This document shows positions 1-7,075 of a stretch of DNA of 12,248 bases, piece by piece; position 1 is the stretch's first letter, and every line of letters starts with the position of its first letter. The notes under the pieces are model-generated. The model worked only from the letters and a program-made list of their open reading frames with translations. It had not been told where the DNA came from and did not search any database. The position numbers were made by a program, and so were the translations under genes. Source of the DNA: Sulfuritalea sp. (GTDB lineage: Bacteria; Pseudomonadota; Gammaproteobacteria; Burkholderiales; Rhodocyclaceae); NCBI GenBank assembly GCA_026399445.1, contig JAPLRA010000080.1:2270-14517 (forward strand), written 5' to 3'.

Positions 1-2
1 GC

Positions 3-1910
3 AATGTCAGCATGCTGATGCCGGAGCCGTACAAAGCCGCGCATGACGCCTATCTCGGCAACTATCTGAGCAGCGGCATCCAGAAGGTCATCGGTCAAAG
101 CCGGAATGTTGTCGCCCGGCGCAAGGACGGCACGACTTTTCCGATCGAGTTGGGCGTCACCGAAACCTTCCTGAACGAGACGAGGTTCTTCATCGGCAGC
201 GTAAGTGACATCAGTTTTCGCAGGAAGGCCGAGGCCGAGCTTCGCATTGCGGCGACGGCCTTCGAATCCCAGGAAGGCATGGTTGTCACCGATCCCGCCG
301 GCGTGATCCTGCGAATCAACAAGGCCTTCATGGACATCTCAGGCTACACCGCGGAAGAGGTCGTCGGCCAGACGCCGCGCCTGCTGAAGTCCGGCCGCCA
401 CGACGACGCATTCTATGCCGCGATGTGGGCGAGCATTGCCAGCACGGGCGCATGGCAGGGAGAAGTCTGGGACCGGCGCAAGAACGGCGAGGTGTATCCG
501 AAGTGGCTGACCATCTCGGCGGTAAAGGGCGATGACGGGGTCGTCACCCACTATGTCGGTACGCATCAGGACATCACCGAACGCAAAAAGGCGGAAGAAA
601 GAATCAAGGAACTCGCCTTCTTCGACTCCCTTACCCACCTGCCCAACCGCACGCTTCTGCTGGATCGCCTGAAGCAGGCCATGACCGCCGGCAACCGCAG
701 CGGGACGTTCGGTGCGGTGCTGTTCATCGACCTTGATCATTTCAAGACCTTGAACGACACGCTGGGTCACGACAAGGGTGACATGCTGCTGCAGCTGGTG
801 GCGCAGCGTCTCGCGGCCAGCGTACGCGAGGGCGACACCGTGGCGCGGCTGGGCGGCGACGAGTTCGTGGTGGTGCTGGGCAGCCTGAACAAGACCGCCG
901 AGGAGGCCGCCAACGAGACTGAAGCCGTGGGTGAAAAGATTCTCGCCGTTCTCAATCAAACCTATCCGCTTGGGGATATTGATTACCGCAGCTCAGCGAG
1001 CATCGGCGCCACCTTGTTTCGCGGCCATGAAACGTCCATTGAGGATTTGCTGAAACAGGCCGACCTCGCCATGTACAAGTCCAAGACAACCGGGCGCAAT
1101 GGCCTGCATTTCTTTGATCCGGCCATGCAGACCGTAGTGGTCGAGCGAGTCGCCCTGGAAACGGGTCTGCGCAAGGCCATCGAGGGCAATCAGCTCCTGC
1201 TCCATTACCAGCCCCAGGTGGTCGGCGCGGGCCGCGTCACGGGCGCCGAAGCCTTGGTGCGCTGGCAGCACCCCGAGCGCGGCACGGTGTCTCCTGCCGA
1301 GTTCATTCCCCTGGCGGAAGAAACCGGGCTGATCCTGCCTTTGGGCCAATGGGTGCTGGAAAGCGCCTGCCGCCAACTGGCGCTATGGGCAATCCATCCG
1401 GACATGGCCCATCTCACCGTGGCGGTGAATGTCAGTGCCCAGGAGTTCCGCGACCCCGACTTTGTCTTGAAGGTCGTGGCGATCCTCAATCAGACGGGCG
1501 CCAACCCGAATCGGCTCAAGCTGGAGCTGACCGAGAGCCTGCTGGTGGACAATGTGGAGGACGTCATCGACAAGATGTCTGCGCTGAAAGCCCGGGGTGT
1601 GGGTTTTTCGCTGGACGATTTCGGTACCGGCTATTCTTCGCTGTCCTATCTGAAGCGCTTGCCGCTGGATCAGTTGAAGATCGACCAGTCGTTTGTGCGC
1701 GACATCCTCATCGATCCCAACGATGCCGCAATTGCCCGGACGATCGTGGCGCTGGCGCAAAGCCTGGGGCTGGACGTGATTGCCGAGGGAGTGGAGACTG
1801 AGCCGCAGCGCGCCTTCCTGGCCAGTTCGGGTTGTCATGCCTATCAGGGCTATTTTTTCAGCAGACCGTTGCCGGTCGTGGGCTTTGAGGAGTTCGTGCG
1901 ACGGGTTTGA
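3..1910 (+). CDS. PAS-PAS-GGDEF-EAL cyclic-di-GMP signalling protein (5' partial)
   Basis: This is probably a bifunctional cyclic-di-GMP enzyme (GGDEF diguanylate cyclase plus EAL phosphodiesterase) controlled by PAS sensors. The reading frame is open to the window edge: the codons before the first ATG (position 12) read N-V-S, continuing a FixL-like PAS motif (NVSMLMPEPY), so the true start lies upstream. Counting from the ATG at 12, the end of the first PAS covers about residues 1-70, a second PAS/PAC 78-195, GGDEF 200-370 and EAL 380-632. The GGDEF motif is intact at 281-285, with the inhibitory RxxD site (R272, D275) at the normal five-residue spacing. The EAL active-site set also looks complete: E413 of EAL, N473, E505, D535-D536, K556, E592 and Q612. 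Both activities are therefore possible; which one dominates cannot be read from sequence. No membrane segment lies in the visible part. Confidence 0.95.
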   Translation, partial: NVSMLMPEPYKAAHDAYLGNYLSSGIQKVIGQSRNVVARRKDGTTFPIELGVTETFLNETRFFIGSVSDISFRRKAEAELRIAATAFESQEGMVVTDPAGVILRINKAFMDISGYTAEEVVGQTPRLLKSGRHDDAFYAAMWASIASTGAWQGEVWDRRKNGEVYPKWLTISAVKGDDGVVTHYVGTHQDITERKKAEERIKELAFFDSLTHLPNRTLLLDRLKQAMTAGNRSGTFGAVLFIDLDHFKTLNDTLGHDKGDMLLQLVAQRLAASVREGDTVARLGGDEFVVVLGSLNKTAEEAANETEAVGEKILAVLNQTYPLGDIDYRSSASIGATLFRGHETSIEDLLKQADLAMYKSKTTGRNGLHFFDPAMQTVVVERVALETGLRKAIEGNQLLLHYQPQVVGAGRVTGAEALVRWQHPERGTVSPAEFIPLAEETGLILPLGQWVLESACRQLALWAIHPDMAHLTVAVNVSAQEFRDPDFVLKVVAILNQTGANPNRLKLELTESLLVDNVEDVIDKMSALKARGVGFSLDDFGTGYSSLSYLKRLPLDQLKIDQSFVRDILIDPNDAAIARTIVALAQSLGLDVIAEGVETEPQRAFLASSGCHAYQGYFFSRPLPVVGFEEFVRRV

Positions 1911-2023
1911 TGGCGTCAGACGGGCTCACTACCAGGCCTTGGCGCAGAAGCATTTTCGACATGCGCTAAGGTTTCCCGGTAAACAGCCGTAACAGGATTA
2001 TTGACTCGGCTGGAGCACAGGAC

Positions 2024-2161
2024 ATGAAATTCAAGGTGAATTACAAGGGAATCCAGAAGTACATCGGTCAGCTGGAGTTGGCCAACGCCTATCTGGCGAA
2101 ACACTGGGGCTCGGTTTCGAGAGCCTATGAATTCGGAGTGAAGCTGGAGCTCGTGCTCTAG
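2024..2161 (+). CDS. Small 45-aa protein of unknown function
   Basis: A short gene of 45 codons starts with ATG and ends with TAG. It has a GGAG ribosome binding site at 2012-2015, eight bases before the ATG, and a strong terminator begins 27 bases after the stop, which together support a real transcription unit end. The protein starts MKFKVNYKGIQ and ends GVKLELVL. It is basic and aromatic (four Tyr, one Trp), has no Cys and no membrane segment, and looks like a compact soluble helical peptide with beta-like ends. I do not recognise the family. It follows the cyclic-di-GMP gene by 113 bases on the same strand, so it may be co-transcribed or have its own promoter; I see no convincing -35/-10 pair in that gap. 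It is too short for many gene callers. Confidence 0.6.
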   Translation: MKFKVNYKGIQKYIGQLELANAYLAKHWGSVSRAYEFGVKLELVL

Positions 2162-2188
2162 ACCGCAGCAGGTTCTGTGAATCCCCCA

Positions 2189-2220
2189 AAAACAAACCCC
2201 GCCTGAGCGGGGTTTGTTTT
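2189..2220. terminator. Bidirectional intrinsic terminator
   Basis: A perfect 14-bp stem (arms 2189-2202 and 2207-2220) closes a CTGA loop. The core is CCCCGC/GCGGGG. The outer part of the stem is A-rich on the left and T-rich on the right, and the T run continues to 2222. It therefore gives a GC stem plus U tract in both directions. It lies between the small + strand gene ending at 2161 and the - strand dctP gene ending at 2270, so it probably ends both transcripts. Confidence 0.9.
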
Positions 2221-2269
2221 TTGCCCGCCCCCGAAGGGGAATCCCGGGCACGCAAAGCGACGGCAGAGA

Positions 2270-3397
2270 TTACTTCTTCTTCGGCGCAGGTGCTGCCTTG
2301 GTCTGTCCGGCACGCACGGTCGCGGCACTGAAGTTGTCGAAGCGGCCCTCGCAAACGCTGAACCATTCGATCTGCTCGTCGCGGAATTTCTTCCACGGTT
2401 CGTAGATCTTCTTGAACTTCGGATTCTTTGCCGCGGTTTCGTCGTACAACTCCAGCGCAGCTTTGTAGCAGGCCGCCATGATTTCGTTGGAGAACGGCAG
2501 CAGCTTGGTACCGCCGGCCACCAGACGCTTCAGTGCCGCCGGATTCTTGGCGTCATAACGGGCCTGCATGTAGATGTGCGCTTCCCAGCATGCTGATTCG
2601 AGAATCGACTGATACTCTTTTGGCAGCTTGGCCCACTCGCCCATGTTGATGTAGGCGCTGAGCTGCGGGCCACCTTCCCACCATCCCGGGTAGTAGTAAT
2701 ACTTGGCCACCTTGTTGAAGCCGAGCTTTTCGTCGTCGTAGGGGCCGATCCATTCGGCCGCGTCGATCGTGCCCTTTTCCAATGCCGGGTAAATGTCGCC
2801 CCCCGGAATCTGTTGTGGCACCACGCCCAGCTTGGCCAGCACCTGGCCGGCAAATCCGCCGACGCGGAACTTCAGACCCTTGAGGTCGGCGACCGTCTTG
2901 ATTTCCTTGCGATACCAGCCGCCCATCTGGGCGCCGGTGTTGCCGCAGGGAATGTTGTAGATGTTGTAGTCCTTGAAGAACTCGCGCATCAACTGCAGGC
3001 CGCCACCGTCGTACATCCAGGCCGTTTGCTGGCGACTGTTGAGGCCGAACGGAATTGCGGTATCGAAGGCGAAGGTGGGATCCTTGCCGACGAAGTAATA
3101 GCTTGCCGAATGCCCCATTTGCACGGTGCCGTCCTTGACTGCATCCAGCACGCCCGGTCCGGGGACGATTTCGCCGGCAGCGAAGACCTGGATCGTGAAC
3201 TTGCCACCGGTGGCGGCGGCCACGCGCTTGGAAACGATTTCCGCAGCGCCGTAGATGGCGTCAAGGCTCTTCGGGAAGCTGGACGCCAGGCGCCACTTGA
3301 CTTCCGGCGCCTGTGCCAGGGCCTTGCCCGACAGAGCCAGCGCACCGGTGCCGGCGAGTCCGAGGCCGGCGGATGTAAGAAATTTGCGTCGTTGCAT
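2270..3397 (-). CDS. dctP: TRAP transporter solute-binding protein, TakP/FcbT1-like
   Basis: This is the periplasmic binding protein of a TRAP transporter, 375 aa. It delivers an organic anion to the DctQM membrane pair encoded just upstream. The N-terminus is a Tat-type signal (twin Arg at residues 3-4 in MQRRKFL, hydrophobic stretch, ALA-QA cleavage region near 28-30). The mature protein closely resembles TakP, the 2-oxo acid binder of Rhodobacter sphaeroides, as I recall that sequence: WRLASSFPKSLD, GNTGAQMGGW, RVGGFAG and GDIYPALEKGTIDAAEW. Q157, R178 and E215-W216 match the positions that bind pyruvate and sodium in TakP, so a 2-oxo or other monocarboxylate is the likely ligand; an aromatic acid is also possible in this family. 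GAGGAG at 3406-3411 is the ribosome binding site. It is the last gene of the operon, 135 bases after dctM, with a possible -10 (TATAGT on the - strand, 3457-3462) in the gap. The C-terminus is a short Ala/Pro/Lys tail. Confidence 0.95.
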   Translation of the reverse strand: MQRRKFLTSAGLGLAGTGALALSGKALAQAPEVKWRLASSFPKSLDAIYGAAEIVSKRVAAATGGKFTIQVFAAGEIVPGPGVLDAVKDGTVQMGHSASYYFVGKDPTFAFDTAIPFGLNSRQQTAWMYDGGGLQLMREFFKDYNIYNIPCGNTGAQMGGWYRKEIKTVADLKGLKFRVGGFAGQVLAKLGVVPQQIPGGDIYPALEKGTIDAAEWIGPYDDEKLGFNKVAKYYYYPGWWEGGPQLSAYINMGEWAKLPKEYQSILESACWEAHIYMQARYDAKNPAALKRLVAGGTKLLPFSNEIMAACYKAALELYDETAAKNPKFKKIYEPWKKFRDEQIEWFSVCEGRFDNFSAATVRAGQTKAAPAPKKK

Positions 3398-3532
3398 TGA
3401 TATTTCTCCTCGTTTATGAATAACCTGAGCATCCGTATTGCATGCCGGGATGTTGCACTATACAGAAACAACTACTTGAATCGAGTGAGGCGGCCGCGAT
3501 GATTTTCCGCCGGCCACACCGCAAGACGCGGT

Positions 3533-5323
3533 CTATTTCTTCATTGCCTTTTCGAGCGCCTTGGCCGGGTCGTCATCTTCCGCAGCCGCACCTTTGCCCG
3601 GTTTCATTGCATTCTCGAGAGCCTTGGCCGGATCTTCATCCGCCGCCGGCGTGCTACCGTCGGCCGGCTTGCCTCCGTCCGCCGCCAGGTCCTTCTTCTC
3701 ATCATTGGCCTGATCTTCGGTGGTCATGATCTGAATCTGGCTGGTGTCGCCAAGCTCTGTCTTGTCCAGCCCGGAGGTGACCAGTTGCGGGAAGGCGATC
3801 ACCAGGCCGACCATGATGCACTGGATGATTACGAAGGGCACGGCACCCCAGTAGATCTGGCCGCTGGTCACCGGCTCGGTCATCTTTCCTGTATTTACGT
3901 CCTTGTAGGGCTTGAACGGTGCCACCGAGCGCAGGTAGAACAAGGCGAAGCCGAAGGGCGGGTGCATGAAGGACGTCTGCATGTTGATCGCCATCAGCAC
4001 GCCGAACCAGATCAGATCGATGCCGAGGGCCGCCGCTACCGGCCCGAGCAGCGGTATGACGATGAAGGACAGCTCGAAGAAGTCGAGGAAAAAGGCGAGC
4101 ACGAAGACCAGCAGATTGACCACGATGAGGAAGCCGATCTGTCCGCCGGGGAGATCCTTCAGCAAATGCTCGACCCAGACGTGGCCGTCGACCGCATAGA
4201 AAGTCAGGCTGAAGACGCGCGCGCCGACCAGAATGAAGACAACGAAGGTGGTCAGCTTGGCGGTGCTGTCCATGCCCTGCTTGAGCAGCTTCCATGACAG
4301 ACGCCGCTTCACGAGGGCCATGATCAATGCGCCGCCCGCGCCCATGGCGCCGCCTTCGGTCGGCGTTGCGATGCCGAGGAAGATGGTGCCGAGTACGAGG
4401 AAGATCAGCGCCAGCGGCGGGATCAGCACGAAAGTGACTTTTTCCGCCATGCGTGAGAGCAGGTTCATCTTCGTCACGCGGTTGAGTACTGCCGCGGCGA
4501 AGGCAATACCGATGCCGACCGACATGGCGCTGACGATGCTCTCATCAAGCGGTTTGTCTGCCGGGCCGGTCATGGCGTAATACACCGCGCCTGCGGTCGA
4601 AACGGCGGCGAGGATCAGCAGCGAGATCACGCCGCTCTTGCCGTCCGGCTCTTTGAACACACGGGCCTCGGGCGGCAGGGCCGGCACCCAGTTAGGCTTG
4701 AGAATCGAAACGCCGAACACGTAGAGCATGTAAATTCCGGCCAACGTGAAGCCGGGGATGAAGGCGCCCTTGTACATGTCGCCGACCGACTTGCCCAACT
4801 GGTCGGCCATGATGATCAGCACCAGCGATGGCGGGATGATCTGCGCCAGGGTTCCCGACGCGGCGATCACGCCCGAGGCCAGGCGGCGGTCGTAACCGTA
4901 GCGCAGCATGATCGGCAGCGAGATCAGGCCCATCGAAATCACCGAGGCGGCTACCACGCCGGTGGTCGCCGCCAGCATCGCACCGACCAGAACCACCGCG
5001 TAGGCGAGGCCGCCGCGGATCGGACCGAACAACTGGCCGATGGTGTCGAGCAAGTCCTCTGCCATGCCGGAGCGTTCGAGGATCAGTCCCATGAAGGTGA
5101 AGAACGGAATCGCCAGCAGCGTGTCGTTGTTCATCACGCCCAAGACGCGTTCCGGCAAAGCGCGGAACAGTTCCGGTGACAGCATGCCGAGTTCGATGCC
5201 GATCAGGCCGAAGACGATGCCGTTGGCAGCCAGCGAAAAAGCCACCGGATAGCCCATCAGAAGGAAGACCACGAGCGAGGCAAAAATGATGGGCGCCATG
5301 TTGGCGATGAGGAAGGCGGTCAT
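3533..5323 (-). CDS. dctM: TRAP transporter large permease subunit DctM (FcbT3-like)
   Basis: This 596-aa inner-membrane protein is the large permease of the TRAP transporter, expected to move substrate with sodium in an elevator-type mechanism. About a dozen hydrophobic segments are visible, beginning with MTAFLIANMAPIIFASL. Family-like stretches include GTLAQIIPPSLVLIIMADQ and GIATPTEGGAMGAGGA. It is longer than a minimal DctM (about 425 aa) because of a central insertion with extra hydrophobic segments, as in FcbT3-type subunits, and a charged C-terminal tail. The ATG at 5323 is chosen because the frame upstream overlaps dctQ and reads as nonsense, while GGAGGG lies eight bases before this ATG. 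The ATG overlaps the dctQ stop as ATGA, so the two are probably translationally coupled. The tail (about residues 518-596) is unusual, hydrophilic and acidic, and holds a repeated motif listed separately. Confidence 0.93.
   Translation of the reverse strand: MTAFLIANMAPIIFASLVVFLLMGYPVAFSLAANGIVFGLIGIELGMLSPELFRALPERVLGVMNNDTLLAIPFFTFMGLILERSGMAEDLLDTIGQLFGPIRGGLAYAVVLVGAMLAATTGVVAASVISMGLISLPIMLRYGYDRRLASGVIAASGTLAQIIPPSLVLIIMADQLGKSVGDMYKGAFIPGFTLAGIYMLYVFGVSILKPNWVPALPPEARVFKEPDGKSGVISLLILAAVSTAGAVYYAMTGPADKPLDESIVSAMSVGIGIAFAAAVLNRVTKMNLLSRMAEKVTFVLIPPLALIFLVLGTIFLGIATPTEGGAMGAGGALIMALVKRRLSWKLLKQGMDSTAKLTTFVVFILVGARVFSLTFYAVDGHVWVEHLLKDLPGGQIGFLIVVNLLVFVLAFFLDFFELSFIVIPLLGPVAAALGIDLIWFGVLMAINMQTSFMHPPFGFALFYLRSVAPFKPYKDVNTGKMTEPVTSGQIYWGAVPFVIIQCIMVGLVIAFPQLVTSGLDKTELGDTSQIQIMTTEDQANDEKKDLAADGGKPADGSTPAADEDPAKALENAMKPGKGAAAEDDDPAKALEKAMKK
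3539..3640 (-). repeat. Duplicated 13-residue motif in the DctM C-terminal tail
   Basis: Two copies of a motif lie in the tail of DctM: DEDPAKALENAMK (residues 562-574, DNA 3602-3640) and DDDPAKALEKAMK (residues 583-595, DNA 3539-3577), 21 residues apart. They differ at two positions and the DNA copies are clearly related but not identical, so this looks like an older tandem duplication. The spacer is Gly/Ala/Lys/Asp rich. Confidence 0.85.
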
Positions 5324-5973
5324 TTGGAATTCCCTCCGCGGCTGTCGGCGTGCATGTTGTCGTAGGCCGCGACTGAATCCACCACTTCGGGCGCCACCAG
5401 ATGCGCCTTGATCGCTTCCGCAAGTTCTTCCTCGGCGCTCTTGTCCTGCTTCTTCTCGCCGGGATCGGTGCCATGCCCTGCCTGGAATGCCAGGCGCTTG
5501 ACCAGCTCGGAACATCCCTGCAGCAGCAGCAGGATGAAGCCCAGGGGCATCAGCGCCTTCACCGGCCACAGGATTAGCCCCCCGGCATTGGCCGAGGTTT
5601 CGCCGCTTTGCAGCGAATGCCAGAAGAAGGGCCAGGAAAGGTAGATGAACATCAGGCAGGCCGGAATAAGGAAGACCACGGTGCCGAAGACGTCGATCCA
5701 TATTTGGTTGCGGCGCGAAAACTTGTTGTAGATGATGTCGATGCGGATGTGTTCCTGGCGCATCAGGGTATAGCCGGCGCACAGCAGAAAGACTGCCGAG
5801 AACATGTACCACTGCGCTTCAAGAAAGGCGTTGGAGCTGATGTCGAAGGCCTTGCGGATGATGGCGTTGATCGAGCTGACCAGTACGGCCAGCAAGATCA
5901 GCCAGCTGACGCTGCGCCCGATGCGTTCGTTGAGCCCGTCGACCAGCGCGGACAGTTTGAGCAGTGCGGTCAT
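5320..5973 (-). CDS. dctQ: TRAP transporter small permease subunit DctQ (FcbT2-like)
   Basis: This 217-aa inner-membrane protein pairs with DctM in the TRAP transporter. Four hydrophobic segments are visible (around SWLILLAVLVSSINAII, WYMFSAVFLLCAGYTLM, VFGTVVFLIPACLMFIYL and ALMPLGFILLLLQ). A DctQ-like HIRIDIIY motif follows the second one. The C-terminal 50 or so residues are hydrophilic and charged, longer than in a minimal DctQ. The ATG at 5973 is chosen over an in-frame ATG at 6006 because AGGGGA lies seven bases upstream of it and nothing suitable precedes 6006. It is the first gene of the dctQ-dctM-dctP operon, read away from the GntR regulator, and overlaps dctM by four bases. Confidence 0.92.
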   Translation of the reverse strand: MTALLKLSALVDGLNERIGRSVSWLILLAVLVSSINAIIRKAFDISSNAFLEAQWYMFSAVFLLCAGYTLMRQEHIRIDIIYNKFSRRNQIWIDVFGTVVFLIPACLMFIYLSWPFFWHSLQSGETSANAGGLILWPVKALMPLGFILLLLQGCSELVKRLAFQAGHGTDPGEKKQDKSAEEELAEAIKAHLVAPEVVDSVAAYDNMHADSRGGNSK

Positions 5974-6028
5974 GCGGAAATCCCCTGAGTGGTCGGCGCA
6001 TCGCAAGGGCGGAGGGAGGCTGCCGCGC

Positions 6029-6044
6029 CATGGTGCGCACCATG
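6029..6044. promoter_or_regulatory. 16-bp perfect palindrome in the TRAP leader
   Basis: CATGGTGCGCACCATG reads the same on both strands. It lies about 56 bases upstream of the dctQ start and well inside the predicted leader. Its inner part, TGGT-GCGC-ACCA, has the same TGGT/ACCA arms as the two GntR operators but with four central bases instead of three. It could be a variant operator, the site of another dimeric regulator, or chance. As RNA it lacks a free loop, so a hairpin would lose its central pairs. Confidence 0.45.
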
Positions 6045-6208
6045 TTTGTTTTCTTCGCTGCTGATTGTTGGAGGCATATTAACCTGAGCTTTCAACATTG
6101 GTTGATTCAAGGACTTCTTGGTGATGGTGATCGCCCGCGCGAGCTGCAAACGGTTGCGGGGACTGCCGCAAGGTTTCATTCATGCCAAAATCGCCGCTAC
6201 TGGATCAT

Positions 6209-6219
6209 TGGTCAGACCA
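6209..6219. promoter_or_regulatory. GntR/FadR-type operator at the TRAP promoter
   Basis: TGGTCAGACCA is a perfect 11-bp palindrome around a central base, the known form for PdhR/FadR-subfamily repressors. It lies at about +6 to +16 of the predicted TRAP transcript, where bound protein would block initiation or early elongation. It is the reverse complement of the operator at 6307-6317; the centres are 98 bp apart. Confidence 0.8.
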
Positions 6220-6231
6220 CCTGAGCCGCGG

Positions 6232-6260
6232 ATACTAGAGGGCTAAAGGCCAAGTGTCAA
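6232..6260 (-). promoter_or_regulatory. Predicted sigma-70 promoter of the dctQMP operon
   Basis: On the - strand a perfect TTGACA -35 (6255-6260) is followed after 17 bases by TAGTAT (6232-6237), a 4/6 match to the -10. Transcription would start near 6225, just upstream of the operator at 6209-6219, leaving a leader of about 250 nt before dctQ. Confidence 0.65.
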
Positions 6261-6297
6261 GCAAATTCATGCTGAAATCTGGTTGATCTTCCGGCAG

Positions 6298-6327
6298 TTG
6301 ATACTTTGGTCTGACCAATGTTATGAT
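6298..6327 (+). promoter_or_regulatory. Predicted sigma-70 promoter of the GntR regulator
   Basis: TTGATA (6298-6303) and TATGAT (6322-6327) are each 5/6 matches to the -35 and -10 with an 18-base spacer. The operator at 6307-6317 fills the spacer, a classic autorepression layout. The start site would fall near 6333-6335, at or next to the first plausible ATG of the gene. Confidence 0.7.
6307..6317. promoter_or_regulatory. GntR/FadR-type operator in the regulator's own promoter
   Basis: TGGTCTGACCA is an 11-bp palindrome extending to 13 bp (TTGGTCTGACCAA, 6306-6318). It lies between the -35 and -10 elements of the regulator's promoter, so occupancy would exclude RNA polymerase. Confidence 0.82.
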
Positions 6328-6333
6328 AAAAAG

Positions 6334-7065
6334 ATGGATGCAAAAATGACAGCGCCGCGGCTTGCTGATGTGGTTGCGCGGGAGATTGAACAGCGGGTAC
6401 TCGAGGGCGGCCTGAAACCCGGTGACCGCCTGCCGTCCGAACGCGATCTGTCGGTGCAACTGGGGGTCTCGCGAGCATCCCTGCGCGAGGCGATACACAA
6501 GCTGGCGGCGCGTGGTTTGCTGGAAAGCCGCCAGGGAGGCGGCACCTTTGTTACCGACCGGCTCGATGCCAGCTTTGCCAATCCGTGGGAGGAGATTCTC
6601 CGTGACCATCCGGCGGTGCACGAGGACATGCTGGAGTTTCGTCACATGCTGGAAGGGCGGGCTGCCGAATGCGCCGCCCGTCGGGCCACTGTCGCCGATC
6701 GCGAGCGGGTTCGCCAAAGCCTCGCGCAGCTCGAAGCCGCCTTTGCCGGAGACGACCTGGATGCACAGGTCGATACCGATCTGGCCTTCCACCAGGCCAT
6801 CGCCGAAGCCGCGCACAACGTCATCGTCGGCCATTTGACGGCGAGCCTGCTCCGTCTGCTGCGTGACAATCTGCGCCGCAACCTGAGCGAACTGATGCAG
6901 GTGCCGGCGGCCAAGGAAGCTTTGCTTGATCAGCATCGTGCGGTGTGGCGGGCCATCGAGCAGGGCGACGCCGAACAGGCGCTGAACGCTGCGGCCGACC
7001 ACATCGGCTATGTGCGGCAAAACCTGACGCGCATGCTGCGCAGCGACGCGCGCCACAAGCCCTAA
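6334..7065 (+). CDS. GntR-family transcriptional regulator, FCD (PdhR/LldR-like) subfamily
   Basis: This is a DNA-binding repressor or dual regulator, 243 aa from the ATG at 6334. The N-terminal winged helix-turn-helix spans about residues 8-75 (PSERDLSVQLGVSRASLREA, then the wing GLLESRQGGGTFV). The C-terminal helical FCD ligand domain (about 95-235) has the usual metal-binding set: D149 and H153 (DLAFH), H201 and H223. This suggests a carboxylate effector bound through a metal ion. It is divergent from the TRAP operon and the intergenic region holds two palindromes of the FadR/PdhR type, so I infer control of both promoters. An in-frame ATG at 6283 lies upstream of the predicted promoter and is unlikely. 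The ATG at 6346, with GGAT six bases before it, is an alternative to 6334. The histidine phosphatase gene follows after 10 bases. Confidence 0.93.
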   Translation: MDAKMTAPRLADVVAREIEQRVLEGGLKPGDRLPSERDLSVQLGVSRASLREAIHKLAARGLLESRQGGGTFVTDRLDASFANPWEEILRDHPAVHEDMLEFRHMLEGRAAECAARRATVADRERVRQSLAQLEAAFAGDDLDAQVDTDLAFHQAIAEAAHNVIVGHLTASLLRLLRDNLRRNLSELMQVPAAKEALLDQHRAVWRAIEQGDAEQALNAAADHIGYVRQNLTRMLRSDARHKP

Positions 7066-7075
7066 AATAGCGGGC

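Larger units (their letters stand above)
5974..6333. other. Divergent control region between dctQ and the GntR regulator
   Basis: This 360-bp stretch has no gene I can support. It is richer in A+T than the flanking genes. It contains a - strand promoter for the TRAP operon, a + strand promoter for the regulator, two perfect TGGTC-N-GACCA operators, a 16-bp palindrome and a leader of about 250 nt before dctQ. A degenerate third match, TTGGTTGATTCAA at 6098-6110, keeps one good half-site. A 69-codon - strand frame (5970-6179) ends in ATGA overlap with the dctQ start, but it has no ribosome binding site and an unconvincing composition. Confidence 0.8.

Noticed and set aside
339..959. Long - strand frames (206 aa and others) opposite the GGDEF-EAL gene
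   Set aside because: They mirror a strongly supported coding region in high-G+C DNA and have no recognisable motif; they are shadows.
2223..2245. CCCC-GAA-GGGG hairpin just after the terminator
   Set aside because: Stem of four pairs with a three-base loop and no T tract; likely chance in G+C-rich DNA.
1916..2251. - strand frame of 111 aa across the small gene and terminator
   Set aside because: It runs through the intrinsic terminator, has no ribosome binding site and no sensible protein character.
3398..3532. Possible RNA-processing hairpin between dctM and dctP
   Set aside because: Only two competing 5-bp stems with 13-14 nt loops (GGCGG/CCGCC and GGCCG/CGGCC around 3489-3515) are present; too weak to call, though differential expression of dctP is plausible.
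5324..5812. Longer dctM frame beginning at 5812
   Set aside because: The extra 163 residues overlap dctQ and read as Arg/Pro/His-rich nonsense; the ATG at 5323 has a good ribosome binding site and the family N-terminus.
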